Below are positions 25,691 to 37,253 of a stretch of 64,000 nt of DNA, one piece after another (position 1 is the first letter of the stretch; the number at the start of each line of letters is the position of its first letter). The stretch comes from Amblyornis subalaris (Eukaryota; Chordata; Aves; Passeriformes; Ptilonorhynchidae). The position numbers and the translations under genes are program-made. The stretch spans positions 1 through 64,000 of the forward strand of contig JACAXG010000205.1 of the NCBI GenBank assembly GCA_018881555.1. The letters run 5' to 3'. Below the pieces are notes generated by a model, which worked only from the letters and a program-made list of their open reading frames with translations, had not been told where the DNA came from and did not search any database.

Positions 25691-26300
25691 TAGAATCATA
25701 GAATGGTTCGGGTTGGAAGGCACCTCAGAGATTATCTAGCTCCAGCCCCCTGCATGGCCAGACATCTTCCACTAGACGAAGTTGCTTAGAGTCCAATCCA
25801 TCCTGGCTTTGAATACTGCCAGGGATGGGGCATCCACAGCTTCTCTGGGGCAACCTGTTCCAGTGCCTCACCACCCTCACAGTAAAGAATTTCTTCCTCA
25901 TATCTAAACTACTCGCAGATTAAAGCCATTCACCCTTGTCCTAATGCTACATGCCCTTGTAAAAAGTCCTTCTCCAGCTCTCTTTTTGGTCCCTTTTAGG
26001 TACTGGTATGCTGCTCCAAGGCCTCCTTAAAGCACTTTCTTCTCCAGGCTGAACAGCCCCAACTCTGTCATCACAGGAGAGGTGTTCCATCCCCTCTGAT
26101 CATCTTTGTAGCCCTCCTCTGGGTCCGCTCCAACAGGTCCATGACATTCCTGTACTGAGGACCCCAGAGCTGGACTCAGTACTCCATGTGGGATCTCACC
26201 AGAGCAGAGGGGAAGTATCACATATCTGGACCTGCTGGTCTCATCTGGCATTTCTGCATCAATACAATATTGCCCTGCTGCTTTGGATGCTTCCTCACAC
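25691..26300 (-). mobile_element. CR1 LINE, 3' part
   Basis: The left end reads TAGAATCATAGAATGGTTCG, the reverse complement of the CR1 3' terminus with its octamer tail. The sequence continues through the CR1 3' UTR and distal ORF2 to about 26300. It is about 610 bp long, truncated at its 5' end and diverged. Confidence 0.9.
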
Positions 26301-29300
26301 ACTGCAAACCCTGAAAGAAAATGCTGGTAACAGGGTGCTGGATCAGAGAACAGAAAGGGAGCTCTGCCCTCTCACAGGATTCCTCAAGCACCACCTTACA
26401 CCTACCTGTGGTCTTCATCCCCATCAGTCTTCTTGGGAAGATACCACTTGCATGGTTAGGAATCATCTTCTGGCCCAAATTTACTCTTGGAAATTATATC
26501 CATTTCTCTTTAGGCCAGTTTTGTCCTTCATGCTAAAGAGCTATTCTTCTTGGCAGAGTTTATCTCCTTGATGTGTTCATAGGCAACATTCATCATTTCT
26601 CAGTTTTCACCTTAGGTGATTTAAATTCTCCTGGTCATCCAGGTGTCCCTTCCCTCCACACCACTCCACTTTGGAAATTATCTGTGGTGAAAATGAGAGA
26701 GTGGAATGATACATTAACACAGTCCACAATGAACAGTGGTCCTTCCCTTCTGCCAATTCCTCATTTGAGGTACCTTAAGGCATCAGGATTGTAGATTTTT
26801 TTTTCCTGGTTACCCTGCACCCATGACTCCTTGCNAACATCTGATCATGCACCATGCCCTACATACTTTCCTTTGCTGTTTCCAAGTGCTATGCTCTTGG
26901 CTTGGAAGAATAATTCTTGTTATCACCATCCTCTTCATGTTGCTGGTGCCTCATAACTTCATGTCAGTACCAAGTTTCACTGGCACTCCAGAGCCTGGCC
27001 ACAGACGTGCCCTGGCTAGGAGCACTGTAACCACAACATACAACCTACCACTGGAAGAGCCCAAGGGGAAGGGAGGTTACCCCATCACCATCTGACTGCC
27101 CATGGTAATCCATCCTTAGAAACACTGCTAGTTTTTATGCAAGATCGTTACTTGAACTATTCAATATGAATTCTTCTCCTCAGGGCTATGTTTAAAACAT
27201 GTCTCCAACCCTGTAATCCCCCTGTCAGCAAAGCTTCCCATTATCTCTTCTTTATCTAGCTTTTGTATTCATCCCTATCTTAACCATCTAAGCTAATAAA
27301 TTGTCTCAGAGGACCATAAAATCTGGTCTGCCAGACACAATGTTTTGTGCTCCAATTATCTCTCCAGCACTTTCCTGTAAAGCTTTTGTCTTCATTCAGA
27401 GTTGAGGGAAGTTCTGTACTTCTGTCAGCAGCTCCAAGACAACCTCTAATGCCAAGTCCTTGAGCTCGTTAAATCCCCTTGCTCCGTTCGTTACTTCTTG
27501 CAAAGTTTGCTTTCCTGAAATAAAGCATCTTGGGTTTATTTAACAACCTTTTGATTTAAAAGAACTCTATGGGCATTCAGTCAATCCAAGAAGTTTGGTT
27601 TGATTTTGACAATCACTTCTTTAGTAACATCCTTGCTGCTGGAGTCTGTAGTATTGGTGACTCCTATTAGACTAAAGACTAGTGAAGAAATCTGCCAGTT
27701 ACTGGACACGAGACTATCTGGATGCTACCAGTCCTAGCTACTGTTTTCCCCACCTAGATTTTCCAGATGAAATTCAATTAGAGAAGCCCACCTATCTGTA
27801 AATCTAAGGCTGAATATCTGCAAGCAAGACTCACAACATTATACCAGTAGATTTTTTCTTTTACTGTTCTTCCCATAAATATTTAATCCAAAGTGGGTCT
27901 GTTTGATTAGTGTTATCCATTTTTCCTTCTTTGTCATACTGTGAAAAAAAATTATCATCACCTTCAGCTTTATTAATCTGTCCTGAATAGTGCATCTCTT
28001 TGAACACCTGATTTTCTTTTGTGATCTCTGTTCCCAAAATGTATTTGCAATCCCCCTGAGATTCTTCGCCAGTAGTTCATATGACTCTATTGCAATGTTA
28101 GTTACATGTTTGTGTTAATATCCTGCTGGCCTTGACATGACAGGTGTCTTTTTGAAAAAATTGAAGGTTTGGATAAATATACATTATGCTGCATATACAT
28201 ATGCCCAGGCAGAAAATCTCTCTGACAGTCTAGGACCCATAATTCCTCTTCTACACATAAAACCTCCAACATTTTGCAGCAGATTCTGCTGGTGTATCGT
28301 GAGTAGCCTATACGAAACTCAGCAGTATCATCTTGGATACACATGTAATCGAAGGTGGGTGCTTGTATGTTTATGTGAATATACAGAGTGAGTCAGTCTG
28401 TTATCCCTGCAAGGAAGATCACTATAGCGATTAAATTACAATGGGCAAAAACATTAGTGTAGCCGTTAAAATCAAAATAAAATTGATTTTCGAGATGATC
28501 ATTATTCATGTTTGCAATTCCAATTTTTCCCCTTAAAAATGTAAAATTCTACACAGATTGAAGGGCAGTGCAATAAACTCTGTAAGTTTCCTGTTAACCT
28601 TAGAAAATCAGGATAATTCACCCTTGATGTTCTTTGACCTGATTTCTTTATCTTTCGGCATCACAAGGGCTAGAGAATATGAAGTGGTATCATCTGCGTT
28701 GTGGATACCAAGGCAACAGGCTCTCAGGTTAAGGACAAAGTAAAATCTCATGGTATCAACAAGGTTCTCTGAAACCTGTTTCATTTATGCTAATCACGCT
28801 TTCAAATATTTTATTTGAACACTTACTCGTATTTGTGATCTTACTATTGTTTGTACTGTTGGGACACTGCAGACTCTAAGTGGTGGGCAATTATATCGCT
28901 TGAAGTGAAAGACCCTCCCCAAGAAACAGAGAAGCTGAGTTTAACCTGATATCTTATGGGACATGCTTTCACAACCTCCATCTCAATTAGTAGCATATTT
29001 CATACTGCCAAATTCTTCACAATAGCCCCAGTACAATTTAAAACCATTGGCAAGCCCAGTTTTTGAGCTGACGTGGAACTGCCAGGAGAGGAGAGAAGGG
29101 CAGAGGGAGAAGCAAAGATTTTCCCAAGTGATCATTCAGTGTTTTCATGCATCACAAAAGCCAACTTCCAAACAGACCTTTTCTGCAGCTCTAACTGCAC
29201 AAGAGTCCAGGATCTTAGTCCACTTTAACAGAGATACTCCAAAAGCAGTATGAAGCACTGGGCTAGCCAAAAAGAAGTTGCCCTGGGTATGTAGAATGGA

Positions 29301-31129
29301 ATGGAAAGGAAAGATAAGCATTGAATATTTCTTTTTTATAAAAAATCCCATCGTATAATAACCTACAATTTTCTGTACAAGTTCTTTAGCTGGGTTGACA
29401 AAAAAATCTAGTATTATTTCCCTTCAATAAATACTAAAATTCTGCCTCCTTCTTTGGCAGACATTGGGCATCTCAGAATGTTTACAAACACACAGCAAAG
29501 AGGAAGAGACCTTCCCAACAGTTTTTCCTCACAACACACTCCCGAAGCTTCACCATCTGTTTTTCACCACTGCCCATCTTCATGCTACACCAGTCTCCCA
29601 GAAACAAAGCAATGCCAAAACAAGAAAAACTAACTTTAACTGTATAGTTACCACACTAATCCATGCCTCACATTTTACACATGAAAGCTCCTTAAACTGC
29701 AATCATATAAAGGGGACTAAAGCCAGCACAGCCTACATTTTACTCTTACGTGTTTCCTTAGAAATTCAAATTCGAGATGTTGTCCAGGCCAGTTTAGTGC
29801 CTTAAGAATGTGCATTCCTAGTTCCTGAACAGGACTTCAGAACAATAACTATGATCTCATGAGACAGATTCTTTGACAGCAACATCTCCTTAAGATATTG
29901 CTGCAGCTGAATGGTGCTCTCATGACATGTCATGCTGCCCCCCCTCCATTGCACCAGACGAGCTTCTCATGTGCCCATGCTGGGAATCAGAGCAGAGAAC
30001 TGATCCAGCCTTTGAAACCCCATGAGAACGACTACCTCTGCATGCCTCAGCCCCTGCCTGGTGCCGTGCTGTGGCACTGGGTAATGCCACCAGTATTACA
30101 ATACCAGATCTCTGCAGATACTGTCACCTCACTTAGTAAAGGGCCTCAAAAGCCCTCTGGCCAAGGCCATAGAAATTCCAGCCCTCACCAGAGAAATGCA
30201 ATCAGCAAAGCAGCATTAAGAAGGTATCAATTGTCCTCCACCAGCAGTGCCTGGGAAAAGTTATTCAGATGACTTAAGACAAATGTTTGCTTCAGCAATA
30301 AAAAAAAATACTTGCTCTGAAGTGGAAATGGATCCATACATCATAGCTATTTGCTAGGAAGACCCACAATGTCTTTTGCATTACATTTAATTGGTAGGAA
30401 GATTAATTTAAGACATATCAAGACCAAGTCATGTATAATCATCTTAATTAACAATATTCGTGCTGCAGCTTATGTATTGCACCCCATCTTTCTGGCCACA
30501 GGGCAAAAAAATTCTTTTAAATCAACAGCACTGGAAAACTAGCATACAACCCAACAAACTGATGATTCCACATTTCCCAGAGCTTACTCTGTGTCACATA
30601 ATCTGAAGGCTGGGTTTTTTCAGCCAGATGAAGACAGCAGGGTGCCTAGCTCGTTACAGCACCGCTTCACCAAGGAGCAGCATTACCACAAGCCTCTGAA
30701 TGGGAGAATCTAGCGGCTCGGGAACAGGCAAGCTACAGCCACGGCTGTTTGGAGGCAGCCTGGAATATGAAGCCCTCGAGCCAGGGAACAGCTACAACAA
30801 TGGAAGCAATTTAGCAGCTCCCTCGCAATACTTCATCCACTTAACTCAAGCAGGGCTTACGGAGTGAGCGAGCCTTCATGCCAGCTGCAGGAACTCACCT
30901 CTGCGGAGGGTACCGCAGGAGGGTTTGCGTTAGGGATGCTTTTTTGAAAGGAAAGCTACCCAGCCTTCCCTGGCACCATCGGCTATCCCCTGAGGGTGAA
31001 CGCCACGCTTCTGCTTGCAAGGAGAGTTCGTAAAAGTGAAAACACCTTTTTAAACACAGGATCTCTGCTTAGCACGGTCACTAACCACAGTGAGCTGCTG
31101 CCGCGGGTCAAGCACACAAAAGGCTTTCC
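26301..31129. other. Intergenic, no gene recognised
   Basis: AT-rich, with CpG density rising from about 30650 as the 31.1-kb island is approached. No exon was recognised. Confidence 0.6.
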
Positions 31130-31425
31130 CTATACACGCAGCGAACCCGGGAGCGCCGTTCGCGGCGCAGCCGGCACTTCCCGCCCCGTTCCGCCGCCTC
31201 CAGCAGCGCAGCGAAAGGCTGGCTTGGAGCCGAGCCCCGGTGTCCCCGATAGCCCGGGCCCCGATAGCCGCGGCCCCGCTGTCCCGGGGCCCCCTCAGGC
31301 CGGGCGGGCGGCGGCGCTGGGTGACGGCGCCATCTAGCGGCCCGCTGGAGCAGCGCCGCCGCCCGCCCCCCCCGGGTCCGGCCGTGCCCTCAGCACCCCG
31401 AATTACCCCGTCACAAATGACGTGT
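31130..31425. promoter_or_regulatory. Intergenic CpG island
   Basis: This is a roughly 300-bp stretch with many CpGs (GCGGCGGCG-type runs, CCGCCGCCCGCC) in AT-rich surroundings. It has no coding exon I recognise and is flanked by AT-rich sequence with homeodomain-like sites on the right. It may be a distal promoter for a non-coding RNA, or an enhancer or insulator. Its centre holds the CTCF-like site. Confidence 0.65.
31327..31340 (-). promoter_or_regulatory. CTCF-like binding site
   Basis: The minus strand reads CCGCTAGATGGCGC, matching the CTCF core CCASYAGRKGGCRS at 13 of 14 positions (G for A at position 3). Confidence 0.6.
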
Positions 31426-31454
31426 TGTCTTAGTTCGTCTATTACTCATTTCCT

Positions 31455-31520
31455 TAATTATCACTGGCTGACAAATTAGAGCGTCAAGTGGCTCACCGGC
31501 GAGACAAGCAGCTGTTATTT
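31455..31520. promoter_or_regulatory. Candidate enhancer: homeodomain, GATA, NKX and E-box sites
   Basis: Within 66 bp lie TAATTA (31455-31460), GATAA on the minus strand (31458-31462), the NKX2-type site TCAAGTGG (31484-31491) and the E-box CAGCTG (31509-31514). TGACGTG lies just left at 31418-31424. Individual words are common; only the clustering beside a CpG island is notable. Confidence 0.3.
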
Positions 31521-33326
31521 TTGCAGCAGCGTATTTTCATATCGCTGCGGTTATTTCATGGCTACAGTTTAACCATGCACCAAGTTGCTAAACAAAACAC
31601 TCCAAGCAAGCCACCCAAACACGATAACTTTAACACAAAGACCAGGTTTTGGCTTTCCTTTCCAATCAGCAGTTAAGGTCAGCACAGTCTTGCTAAAGGC
31701 ATAAAGAAAATACGTGCGCACACACACAAAAAAAACCCTCAGATTTTAAAATCGAATGTACCCACAACTCAATTTGCGTCCATCTCATAAACTCCTCACA
31801 CCTAGGTTCTCCCTCTCTAGATTTCTGCAAAGCTACAGGAAAAAAAAATGTCAACAGCCTTTCTGTAAGTTTTCCCCTGCTTAAACACACCTTACCCCTG
31901 TACGAGTAATCTCTAGTTGCAGCTGCCCTGGTATAAGACCCCTACTCCAAAAACACCCAGTAATTTTGCAGTTTATTCCCAAGATAGCTAGAACTACGTG
32001 AGAATCATACAGCAGTATCACTACTACTCATTAAGGGGGGGGAGGGTATTTATTATTATACATCAACATTTCCTCATGTTGTTTAAACAAAATTTAAAAC
32101 AAGCACAAATTAATGTTGGTAAAGAGGAGAAAAACTGTCTTGATAAAGAAGTGGAAATGCTGCTTATGTACTTTGGGAATTCTGCCACTGGACACTGTGC
32201 TTGTCTCTGCAAATTCAAAACAAGCCAGCCAGTCCTAGCCTCTTTATGGATAGTTCCTTCAGGTCCAGTATGTGTTTCCCTCCTCTCTAATCAGTGCTAC
32301 TGGGTAGATTGTCTTGTAAGTCTAAACAGCTAAGCATTCACAGTAATCACCCCAGCTTCCTTCAAAAGCAAGAGCTTGCATAGACAGCTGCAAGTGAATA
32401 AATCCAGGCCAGAGCAAGAAGCGGCAGCTGAGCAGGTACTCCACATCTGGCACTCTAGCAGAGCCACCACCATGCAGAATGGCCAAACGCTCTTTTTTCG
32501 GGGGTGGGAATCATCACGAAACCTCTATCTTACCTTGTATTATCTTGTTAGTTGGGCAAGGAGCAGCTTTGAAGCAAACAAGGGCTGTGAGTGATGACGT
32601 AACTCATTCCCAGTTTGCATCATCCCACCTATCCTAACAGTGGCATCTGAAAGGAGAGTACCTCACCCACAGGAACAGCCACACTGGCATTAACTCCCTT
32701 AGCTTGAATGCCAGCAGCATCAAAGCTTTCCCATCACACCCTGGAGGCTTTGGTAGCTGGCTGGCACCAGAGTTAAGGCACGCCCCCAACCTCAACAAGA
32801 TTGCATCCAGCTGGCTGCAGTTGGGTCCCCAACAGCCCACCTAAACATACCGAAAAATAGGTCAGAGTTCACAATCACTGGGGTAAATTCTGAGCTGCTT
32901 CCTTGCAATAGCAAAGGCTGCTAAAAATTAATTACACTAGAAAACTTTACGTGTGTACAGGAAACGAGCAGGAGAAACATGACTGATCACACCATCTGAT
33001 GGAAGCATCAGTGATTTTGCATCAGCTGTTAAGATTACAAACATCACCCACAAAGGGTTGGTTTTTTTCACTTCTGCTGCAGCAATAGTAAGAAGGTATT
33101 GACATCTTAGACTAAAGCAAACTTTTACTGGAGTATCATGTGATGACTTCTCTGAGTCACCTGGACTTAAGGGCAACAGGGAGCAACTGGGAAGCCAATT
33201 CTGCCCCTCAAGGTCTCCAAACCAAAAAGCAGCGTAAGCAAGAGATTGCAAGCTCACAACAGGAGAAAAAGGATCCCTTTGTCCACTGTTTGTAACCAAG
33301 AATTCTCCAGTTTTATGTTACATTTG
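31521..33326. other. Intergenic, no gene recognised
   Basis: A G-run lies near 32034-32047. Otherwise nothing notable up to the ERVL-type LTR. Confidence 0.6.
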
Positions 33327-33904
33327 TGTCCTAGTTTCAGCTGGGATAGAATTCATTTTCTTCTTAGTAGCCAGTACTAAGTCCTGTGTTTTGGGTTCAG
33401 TGTGAGAACTATGCTGATAACACACTGATGTTTGGTTGTTGCAGAGCACCACCTACCCTAAGTCAAGGTCTCAGTTTCCCATATGCTGCCAGGGAGCAGG
33501 TGCACAAGAAGCTGTGAGGGAGCATGGCCAAGGCAGCTGACCCAAACTGGCCAAAAGGATATTCCACAGCATAAAACACCATGCCCAGTGTATAAAGTGG
33601 GGGCAGCTATCCAGAATGGTTCCAAGTGCAGCTCAGGGATGGGCTGGGCATCCATCAGCAGCTGGTGAGCAACTGTCTTGTGCATAATTTTTCTTGAGTT
33701 TTCTCTCTACCCTTTTTACTACAATTATTAGTACTATCATTGTATTTCAATTTATTTCAATTACTAGATGGTTCTTATCTCAGCCCATGAGTTTTACTTT
33801 TTTTTTCCTGATTCTCCTCTCCACCCCATGAGGAAGGGGAGAAAGGGGCAAGTGAACAAGCAGCTGCATGGTACATAGTTGGCAGCTGGGGTTAAACCAT
33901 GACA
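33327..33904 (+). mobile_element. Solo LTR of a bird ERVL-type element
   Basis: This 578-bp element begins TGTCCTAGTTTCAGCTGGGA and ends GGTTAAACCATGACA, termini I recognise from an abundant bird ERVL LTR. The flanking 5-mers ATTTG (33322-33326) and ACTTG (33905-33909) match at 4 of 5 positions, fitting a decayed 5-bp target duplication. A TATA box (TATAAAG, 33591-33597) shows plus orientation. The expected poly(A) signal region near 33760 has decayed. No gag-pol remnant adjoins it. The family name is not certain. Confidence 0.85.
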
Positions 33905-36255
33905 ACTTGTTAACCCAACAGTGGCACTGCTAAACGCAATGTAAACTGTGGTTGAGAAGTCAATGCACGTGTATTCATGGATACACACCAGTTGCAAAGT
34001 GTTTTTCAGAGCACAATAATAAGAAACCATGCAAACAAGTAGCTGTGTGTTTCTCTTTTCATACACCTGCTCCATCAGCACTGCTGATCTCATCTGTCTT
34101 CACAACAAGTATTATGGATGGAATATGCTTCACTTTTGTGTCTGTTTCTGATGTAAGTGTCTCTTCATTAACACACCATGAAGCTATTGCACATGCTGGC
34201 ATAGACTTGCTGTTAACCTACATTTAGAGGAATCCAAATGCATCTGTCCTTTCATGTCTTCCTACAAAATAAAGGAAAGAATTAATTTTAATCACTTTTT
34301 CTATATTCAAAGTTGTAAAAGTGGCTGATGTAGAGGTCAATTGGGGCACATCCAACAGTGCTTTAATCCTCAGGCTTTCAGTTCCATTTCATGCTACAGA
34401 TTTGCTACAGTTCAGCATCTACCTTTGCCTAGAACCAGATACTACGTAACTGTGTTTTGGTTTATGCTATTCAACAGTTTCTGCAAGGATACACTAAGAA
34501 AAAGCAACTTTTTCCTAGGGTTTTAATTTCTCTCCCATCATCACCTGTTATACTTCATATGCTTTTCAATTCTATACCCAAATTGCTCCAAAACACATAC
34601 AACAAAGACCTGATCTGACTAATTTTCAACAATTTCTTTCCTTTTCTGAAAAGTGCACCTCTCTTACCTCAATCTGCTTGACAATGCTTCTTTGTATTTA
34701 CTCATGATCACACCTACTCTCATTTTTGCTTCTGTCAGTGGTTTTCCTCTGCCTCCAGCTCTTCGGTAATGCTTTCTATCTCATTGTTATTTCTCACTCA
34801 CTTTCCTTGGTAACCATATTTTTACTTTTCCTTGCTTGTATCTTGGTAAGTTGTGGCAGCTGGGAGGTTCCATGACCTTAAGATGTTCTCATGGCAGTCT
34901 GGCCTCTCCAATGCATCACTCCAGCTGTGGTTAAAGCTCTCAGAGCATCTTGCTCAACATCTAACCAACTGCCAGGATCTCCCATTTCAACCTCGGGAAA
35001 CCTGTCAACAAATTTATCCTTATCTGAATGTGAACGAGCACTGACAATTCTACACCTTTTAACCAAACCAGGGCTGAGAGCATAACAGCAGCTTTCTTAA
35101 TCTATTTTGCTAACAGCAGAGAGCTGCCACCAATTGCTTCCCACAGCATGGAAAACAAACCAACCCGACGAACAACAGTAAGAAGCAACAAATGGCTGTT
35201 GATAACTGGATACTGGCAGGTCACAACTGCACAGCTTACAGATATGTTAACACAAGGACAAAAAGAAAAACAGCAAAAGAAGAACTTTTTGGTAAAAGTG
35301 AGAGGGAGAACACACAGCTCAAACAGATGAAACTTCTTCAATGCATTCCAGAAGCAAGTAGTATGATACCCAAGACTGCCAATTGTGACACTCCTTTAAA
35401 AATGGATGTTTTTAACAGCTCTTAAGTATTAGTCAAGTTAGATCCATCCACCAAACTAAAAAGGTAACATTTCATGGACAAGGTCTACACATTTTATGTT
35501 TATGCAGTAAAGAACCTAAACTAAGAGCAGCTTGCCACAGTAAAAATAGGAGGAAAGCATCATAATTAAACATGACTTATTCAACACTGCTGCCTATACA
35601 ACAAATTAAAAAATTGATGCTTATACGACTTAAATTTATATTTCTCCTTCTCTGACAGATTTGTAAATAAGAAATATTTTGTAACTCAAAAAATATTCTG
35701 TTTAACTTAGTTCAAAACCATTGTTTAAATTTATTTTTTCCTATTGAGTCAACTCTCAATAAGGCCTAGAAATCCTCACAGATGTTTCAAAGCCTACAAC
35801 TTAAAAGGTTTTCTTTGGGGTTAAAATTTGGCTGCATAACAGTTTGACACAAGCAAGCAAAAAATAAATCCCTATTTATCACTCATTCAGACCTATTCAA
35901 GAACTTTGCCCTGTACTTGGAAATTAGAAAGTCAGATACGCTTTCCTTTGATTGTAGTGTAAAAGAATCTTTGCAGCCATTTTTAAGTTAGAGAGCACGC
36001 AATAACTTCAGAATTAAGAACAAAACCAAATGTACCTTCTTGACTATGATTAAAATCTAAAGAAAGCAACCAAAGCAACCAAAAACCTGATATAGCACTG
36101 TGGTACTCGTTCATGTACCAATTTCCTTTTCTCAGTTTTAATTAGGTTAATGGAGTTTAAGAATACAGATAGTCTGCTGTTGAGATCATACCCATAACTA
36201 TGTAGACACTGCTACAAACACACCACTTTAGTCAATGTCAGTAATGCCACCATGA
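33905..36255. other. Intergenic downstream of HERPUD2
   Basis: AT-rich. The distal part could still be HERPUD2 3' UTR if a further poly(A) site is used. No other gene was recognised. Confidence 0.5.
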
Positions 36256-37091
36256 TAACTTTATTACACTCTCAAATTAATCATATCCTCATCCTTAATG
36301 AGGCACTAATTAGCCATTTGCATTCAAATATGCATATAAACATCCAAAAGAGTTACCGTAACAGTTTTTATTAAAAAAAACTAATGTACATGTTTTACCC
36401 CAGCGCAGCTATATTTTCCTTAAAAAGTACTGTATGTATCAAACATTTAAGGTTTCTCCCATCACTGTCAGTTGTCTTTGAAGAGCTGTCAAATACCTCC
36501 AACTTTAATGAACATCAGTATAGTACCAAGAAAAAGCTCTTGGCTTTTTAAATGAAGAGGTTTAGTATTTTCTGGCATGAAGACAACACGCCATTAACAA
36601 GTAATCCTTATGTTTACAGCATTCTCTCAGGAATGATGTAAGTTCCAAATCCCATGTGAGAATTCATATCCTGCATGAAACTAAAACAAGATACATTATT
36701 CAGATAAAGAGAGAGCATTTGGAAAGACCTGTCAACATTCATATTTTTAACAGCTCTTTAAAGAGGTAATGGTGCAGATTAAGTACAAGCTCTTTGCCTC
36801 AGTGTAACACACATTTGAAATTAAAACAAAACATGGAAGACCAATATCTTTACATTTTATTCTTCAGAAAAAGAAGAATCTTAAAGAAAGCATTTAGTAG
36901 TCCATTTGTGCTTAAAATATTCAACGCATGAGAAAGCGAAAAGAAAAAAAATACACATTTTTGTACACCATGATCAAAAAGATAACATTGTAAATTTTCA
37001 GAAATTGCACTGTATTTAGAACACTCTCTAGAATCTCCTCCACTTCTATGTATGGCTACTGAGGCTGCCCTGACACAGTTCCTTTTCCGCT
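36256..37091 (-). other. HERPUD2: Probable HERPUD2 3' UTR with candidate poly(A) signals
   Basis: This AT-rich sequence directly follows the stop codon and has no competing gene. Minus-strand AATAAA hexamers lie at 36856-36861, 36367-36372 and 36260-36265. Any of these could end the transcript about 235, 725 or 830 bp after the stop. Which is used cannot be decided from sequence alone, and a longer 3' UTR is possible. Confidence 0.45.
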
Positions 37092-37253
37092 TTAATTGCC
37101 AACCTGTGGAGGCCCTTCAGGGATCAGTGATGTGAAGAAGGTTGTGATAAAGGACCAAGCAGAAGCCATGAATCCAGGCTGCTGCTCTGTATTGCCATCT
37201 TCACCTGCATCTTCTCCGCTGTCTTCATCAATCCCATCATCCATAAGTCGCTC
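37092..37253 (-). CDS. HERPUD2: HERPUD2 coding exon 8 (terminal)
   Basis: This 162-bp exon encodes residues 354-406 and a TAA stop. ERLMDDGIDEDSGEDAGEDG is an acidic segment; FMASAWSFITTFFTSLIPEG then PPQVGN is the strongly conserved C-terminus. The hydrophobic SAWSFITTFFTSL stretch after the acidic segment may associate with the membrane or be an amphipathic element; that is inference. Confidence 0.97.
   Translation of the reverse strand, partial: ERLMDDGIDEDSGEDAGEDGNTEQQPGFMASAWSFITTFFTSLIPEGPPQVGN

Noticed and set aside
2763..30090. Shared word CCCCCCCTCCA(C/T)TGCACCAG near 2766 and 29939
   Set aside because: Similarity beyond the first 20 bases is weak and patchy; it may be an old repeat or chance, too little to call.
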